Source: an uncultured Cocleimonas sp.
GTDB taxonomy: Bacteria; Pseudomonadota; Gammaproteobacteria; Thiotrichales; Thiotrichaceae
Length of the DNA stretch: 7,041 nt
Direction: 5' to 3'
Assembly (NCBI GenBank): GCA_938041705.1
Contig: CALISP010000254.1
Span: 1-7,041, forward strand
The position numbers and the translations under genes were made by a program. Within the stretch, counting starts at the first letter, position 1, and the number at the start of each line of letters is the position of its first letter. Under the pieces are notes generated by a model that saw only the letters and a program-made list of their open reading frames with translations, ran no database searches and was not told the DNA's origin. Below are positions 4,417 through 7,041 of the stretch, in pieces.

Positions 4417-6804
4417 ATGTTGGATAAAAATAATTTAGTTGGTTTTTTGTTGAGTAGGCAATGGCGGGATACACCTGAAGGTATCTCTTTAAACTTTTGG
4501 TTAACTAGTCCAAAAGGCCCAGTACATGTAATAATAAATAAGCAAAAAGCCATTTGTTTTATCCGACGTAAAAATTTGCTTAACACTAAACTCAATATTA
4601 CTAATAGTGACAATAACAAAGATATCGAACGCAAAGAACTCAAGCTAAAAGCACTTGATCATGAGCCTGTAGATGCCTTGTATTTTAACCAACAACGTAC
4701 CCTTAATAATTTACGTGAGCATCTAGCTTACGATAAAACTCAATTATTAGAATCAGAGATAAAACCTGCTGAACGTTATTTAATGGAACGTTTCATCACT
4801 GCGTCGTTGAATATAATCGGAGAACCGATTAAACGAGATGGCTATATTGAATACCACAATCCAATGCTCAAACCCGAATCTTATCATCCTGAATTTAAGT
4901 GCGTATCGTTAGATATTGAAACCGAAGGGTTTCGTGGCAAGCTATATTCTATTGCCGTTGCTATGACTGGTGCCTCAGGTGATATTGAACAGGTTTTTAT
5001 GGTTAAAGAAACGCCTGAGCAGACATCCACAAATATCACATGGTGTAAAAACGAAAAACAAGCACTTGAATCATTTTTTCAATGGATGAAAACGTATGAC
5101 CCTGATGTGATTATCGGCTGGAATGTAATCGCATTTGATTTAGAGTTTTTGCAATGGAAGTGCAAACAATTAAACATATCATTTGCTCTCGGTCGCGGTG
5201 ATAGTAAACAACAAAATGCTGCTGTTTTAATACCCCAACAAAGTGGACATATGCATATTGCGCGAATTCCTGGAAGAGTCGTTTTAGATGGAATAACAAG
5301 TCTTCGAGGTGCATTCTGGTCATTTGAAAGTTTTGCACTAGATTTTGTGTCAGAACAACTTCTTGGAAAAAAGAAATTAATTAACCAGTCTGGCGCAGAG
5401 AAACTTGCTGAAATACAACGTCAATACAGAGAAGACCCAATTGCTCTTGCTGAATATAATCTAGAAGACTGCCGTTTAGTAAATGAGATTTTCGCCAAAA
5501 CCGATATGTTAAATTTTTCTATTCAAAGAGCTCGAATGACTGGCTTGGCTATTGACCGCCAAGGTGGTTCTAGTGCCGCATTTGACAATCTTTATTTGCC
5601 CCGCTTGCATCGCCAAGGTTATGTTGCACCTGATATAGGTAGCCAAAAAAGCACTCAACAAAGTCCTGGTGGCTATGTTATGGATTCTCAACCGGGATTA
5701 TACGAGAATGTGTTGGTGCTAGATTTTAAGAGTCTGTATCCCAGTATTATTCGAACCTTTAAAATTGATCCGTTAGGCTTATCCATTGGTACTTTGCAGG
5801 AGCACAACCTAAATAGTTCTCCTCACAATACGATCCCTGGTTTTTTAGAAGCAGAGTTTTCACGTGAACAACATATTTTGCCCGACTTAGTTTCTCAACT
5901 TTGGCGGGACAGGGATGAAGCTAAAAAACATAAAGACAAACCCTTATCTCAAGCAATAAAAATAATTATGAATTCCTTTTATGGAGTTTTAGGTTCGTCA
6001 GGCTGTCGTTTTTTTAATCCTCAACTGGCCAGCAGTATTACCATGCGAGGCCATCAGATTATCCTGATGAGTAGAGAGATAATTGAAAAAGAAGGTCATA
6101 ACGTTATCTATGGAGACACTGATTCAGTTTTTGTATTGGTAGGTGAAGATAAAAATGAAGCGCAGTGCTTAGCTTTAGGTAAACAGTTACAAGAAAAGCT
6201 GAATATTTGGTGGAAAAAACACCTTAAAGAAGAGTTTGATATCGAATCAAATCTAGAAATAGAATTTGAAACGCACTATCTTAAATTTTTAATGCCTACG
6301 ATTCGTGGAGCAGAAACAGGCAGTAAGAAACGATATGCCGGAATGATTAATTCAAATGGCAAAAAGAAAATGGTATTTAAGGGTTTAGAAACAGTTCGAA
6401 CTGATTGGACACCTTTAGCGCGAGAATTTCAACAAGAATTATATAAGCGTATTTTCAATCAAGAACCATATAAAGAATTTGTAAAAAACACTCATGAAGC
6501 TTTAATTAATGGCCAACTTAACAACAAGCTCACTTATACCAAACGATTGCGTCGCCCACTTGAAAGTTATATCAGCACTCAACCCCCGCAAGTAAAAGCT
6601 GCGCGAAAAATGAAAAATCCTGGCCGTAAGATTCAATATGTGATTACTTTAAACGGTCCGGAACCGATTGAAAATAATGACTCTACACCTGATTATCAAC
6701 ATTATGTGGATAAACAACTTGCCCCAGTAGCAGATAGTATTTTATATTTTTTGAATACTTCTTTTGCGAAAATCACCAATCGGCAATTAGATGTTTTTGA
6801 CTAG
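4417..6804 (+). CDS. polB: DNA polymerase II (family B, 3'-5' proofreading)
   Basis: 795 residues, close to E. coli Pol II (783). It extends primed DNA and proofreads, acting in replication restart and translesion synthesis. The N-terminal domain opens GFLLSRQWRDTPEG (9-22), as in Pol II. Exonuclease motifs: Exo I with D166 and E168 (SLDIETE), Exo II with D241 (GWNVIAFD), Exo III with Y347 and D351 (YNLED). Polymerase motifs: A, DFKSLYPSII (436-445); B, KIIMNSFYGVLG (515-526); C, YGDTDS with D567 and D569; and the KKRYAG block (637-642). The C-terminus QLDVF (790-794) fits the beta-clamp-binding pentapeptide QL(S/D)LF. All catalytic residues look intact. The ATG at 4417 gives an N-terminus a few residues longer than in E. 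coli; TTG at 4420 is possible. No Shine-Dalgarno is visible, and an in-frame ATG-TGA (4408-4413) blocks extension upstream. It is transcribed alone, divergent from the exported-protein operon. Confidence 0.97.
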   Translation: MLDKNNLVGFLLSRQWRDTPEGISLNFWLTSPKGPVHVIINKQKAICFIRRKNLLNTKLNITNSDNNKDIERKELKLKALDHEPVDALYFNQQRTLNNLREHLAYDKTQLLESEIKPAERYLMERFITASLNIIGEPIKRDGYIEYHNPMLKPESYHPEFKCVSLDIETEGFRGKLYSIAVAMTGASGDIEQVFMVKETPEQTSTNITWCKNEKQALESFFQWMKTYDPDVIIGWNVIAFDLEFLQWKCKQLNISFALGRGDSKQQNAAVLIPQQSGHMHIARIPGRVVLDGITSLRGAFWSFESFALDFVSEQLLGKKKLINQSGAEKLAEIQRQYREDPIALAEYNLEDCRLVNEIFAKTDMLNFSIQRARMTGLAIDRQGGSSAAFDNLYLPRLHRQGYVAPDIGSQKSTQQSPGGYVMDSQPGLYENVLVLDFKSLYPSIIRTFKIDPLGLSIGTLQEHNLNSSPHNTIPGFLEAEFSREQHILPDLVSQLWRDRDEAKKHKDKPLSQAIKIIMNSFYGVLGSSGCRFFNPQLASSITMRGHQIILMSREIIEKEGHNVIYGDTDSVFVLVGEDKNEAQCLALGKQLQEKLNIWWKKHLKEEFDIESNLEIEFETHYLKFLMPTIRGAETGSKKRYAGMINSNGKKKMVFKGLETVRTDWTPLAREFQQELYKRIFNQEPYKEFVKNTHEALINGQLNNKLTYTKRLRRPLESYISTQPPQVKAARKMKNPGRKIQYVITLNGPEPIENNDSTPDYQHYVDKQLAPVADSILYFLNTSFAKITNRQLDVFD

Positions 6805-6858
6805 TTAAAATGTCTAAAATTCTCCCCACAAAATAAACACAAATTTCAATACTTTAAC

Positions 6859-6879
6859 CTATCTTGAGATAGTTCTTTT
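6859..6879 (+). terminator. Weak candidate intrinsic terminator of polB
   Basis: CTATC (6859-6863) pairs with GATAG (6868-6872) around a TTGA tetraloop, followed directly by TTCTTTT (6873-6879). It lies 54 bp after the polB stop. The stem is only 5 bp and has little GC, so termination may be inefficient or rely on Rho. Confidence 0.35.
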
Positions 6880-6890
6880 GTAGAAATAAC

Positions 6891-6915
6891 ATAAAAGTGG
6901 GGGGGTGTCTTTTAT
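6891..6915 (+). repeat. Dispersed G-run repeat, copy 2, within a small inverted repeat
   Basis: TAAAAGTGGGGGGGTGTC at 6892-6909 differs from copy 1 (2129-2146) at one base. Unlike copy 1 it has no complementary C-rich arm nearby. Instead it carries its own short inverted repeat: ATAAAAG (6891-6897) and CTTTTAT (6909-6915), a perfect 7-bp pairing that would place the G7 run in an 11-nt loop. It may be a solo half of a REP-like element. No coding frame covers it. Confidence 0.7.
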
Positions 6916-6932
6916 ATGGTTATTGTTAACTA

Positions 6933-6952
6933 TTCAGCTTTTAAAAACTGAA
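6933..6952. repeat. 20-bp near-palindrome in the right-hand intergenic region
   Basis: TTCAGCTTTT (6933-6942) against AAAAACTGAA (6943-6952): 9 of 10 positions are complementary, with one C/A mismatch. With no loop it is more like an operator than an RNA hairpin. It may belong to the control region of a gene beyond the right edge. Confidence 0.3.
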
Positions 6953-7041
6953 AAGATCAATTTGTTCCTGAAAAAAACTGATATTAAACTATATTATTGA
7001 TGGGCCTATAATTTTATATTATGGGAAGCCAATTACTTTAG

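Larger units (their letters stand above)
6805..7041. other. Non-coding right-hand tail
   Basis: 237 bp with no supportable coding frame on either strand. Besides the weak terminator, the G-run repeat and the near-palindrome, there is a perfect TATAAT at 7007-7012 with a weak TTAAAC 17 bases upstream. An ATG at 7021 is followed by a TAG at 7039-7041 (6 codons), too short to call as a gene. Confidence 0.6.

Noticed and set aside
4220..4438. Plus-strand frame antisense to the signal peptide of the exported protein
   Set aside because: It overlaps the divergent promoters and both gene starts, and the product is not recognisable.
4344..4643. 99-codon minus-strand frame with hydrophobic N-terminus, antisense to the start of polB
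   Set aside because: Leu/Ile runs can mimic a signal anchor, but the frame is antisense to the well-supported polB N-terminus and runs through the divergent promoter region into the start of the exported-protein gene.
5111..5338. Minus-strand open frames within polB (also 5509-5691)
   Set aside because: They are antisense to conserved exonuclease and linker segments of polB; shadow frames.

Overview
The window looks like AT-rich chromosomal DNA of a gammaproteobacterium. DNA polymerase II, a YbaK-type Cys-tRNA(Pro) deacylase and a DUF808 (YedI) membrane protein all read as recognisable relatives of their E. coli counterparts. The low GC content and the codon choice fit a marine or cold-adapted lineage, but genus cannot be fixed from this much sequence.

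Layout from left to right. (1) Positions 1-815, minus strand: the N-terminal half of an FbpB-type ferric iron ABC transporter permease, running off the left edge. A near-perfect 21-bp Fur-box palindrome overlaps its candidate promoter. (2) 1101-2045, plus strand: a DUF808/YedI inner-membrane protein with its own ribosome binding site. (3) 2046-2165: a convergent intergenic gap filled mostly by a 59-nt hairpin, probably a shared bidirectional terminator or a REP-like element. (4) 4347-2166, minus strand: a two-gene unit, first an exported 562-residue protein of unknown function that starts at TTG, then ybaK 10 bp downstream. (5) 4348-4416: a compact 69-bp divergent promoter region. (6) 4417-6804, plus strand: polB, complete, with all exonuclease and polymerase motifs and a C-terminal clamp-binding peptide. 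(7) 6805-7041: a non-coding tail with a weak terminator, a second copy (17 of 18 bases) of the arm of the hairpin in region 3, and a near-palindrome.

The genes do not form one obvious pathway. They are iron uptake, membrane, translation quality control and DNA repair or translesion synthesis functions, in independent transcription units with a divergent/convergent/divergent arrangement. I see no defence system, CRISPR array, tRNA, rRNA or intact mobile element. The most unexplained signals are the dispersed G-run repeat (2129-2146 and 6892-6909), which resembles REP-type elements tied to Y1 (RAYT) transposases, the uncharacterised exported protein coupled to ybaK, and a polB start that has no Shine-Dalgarno and sits where a leaderless transcript would begin.
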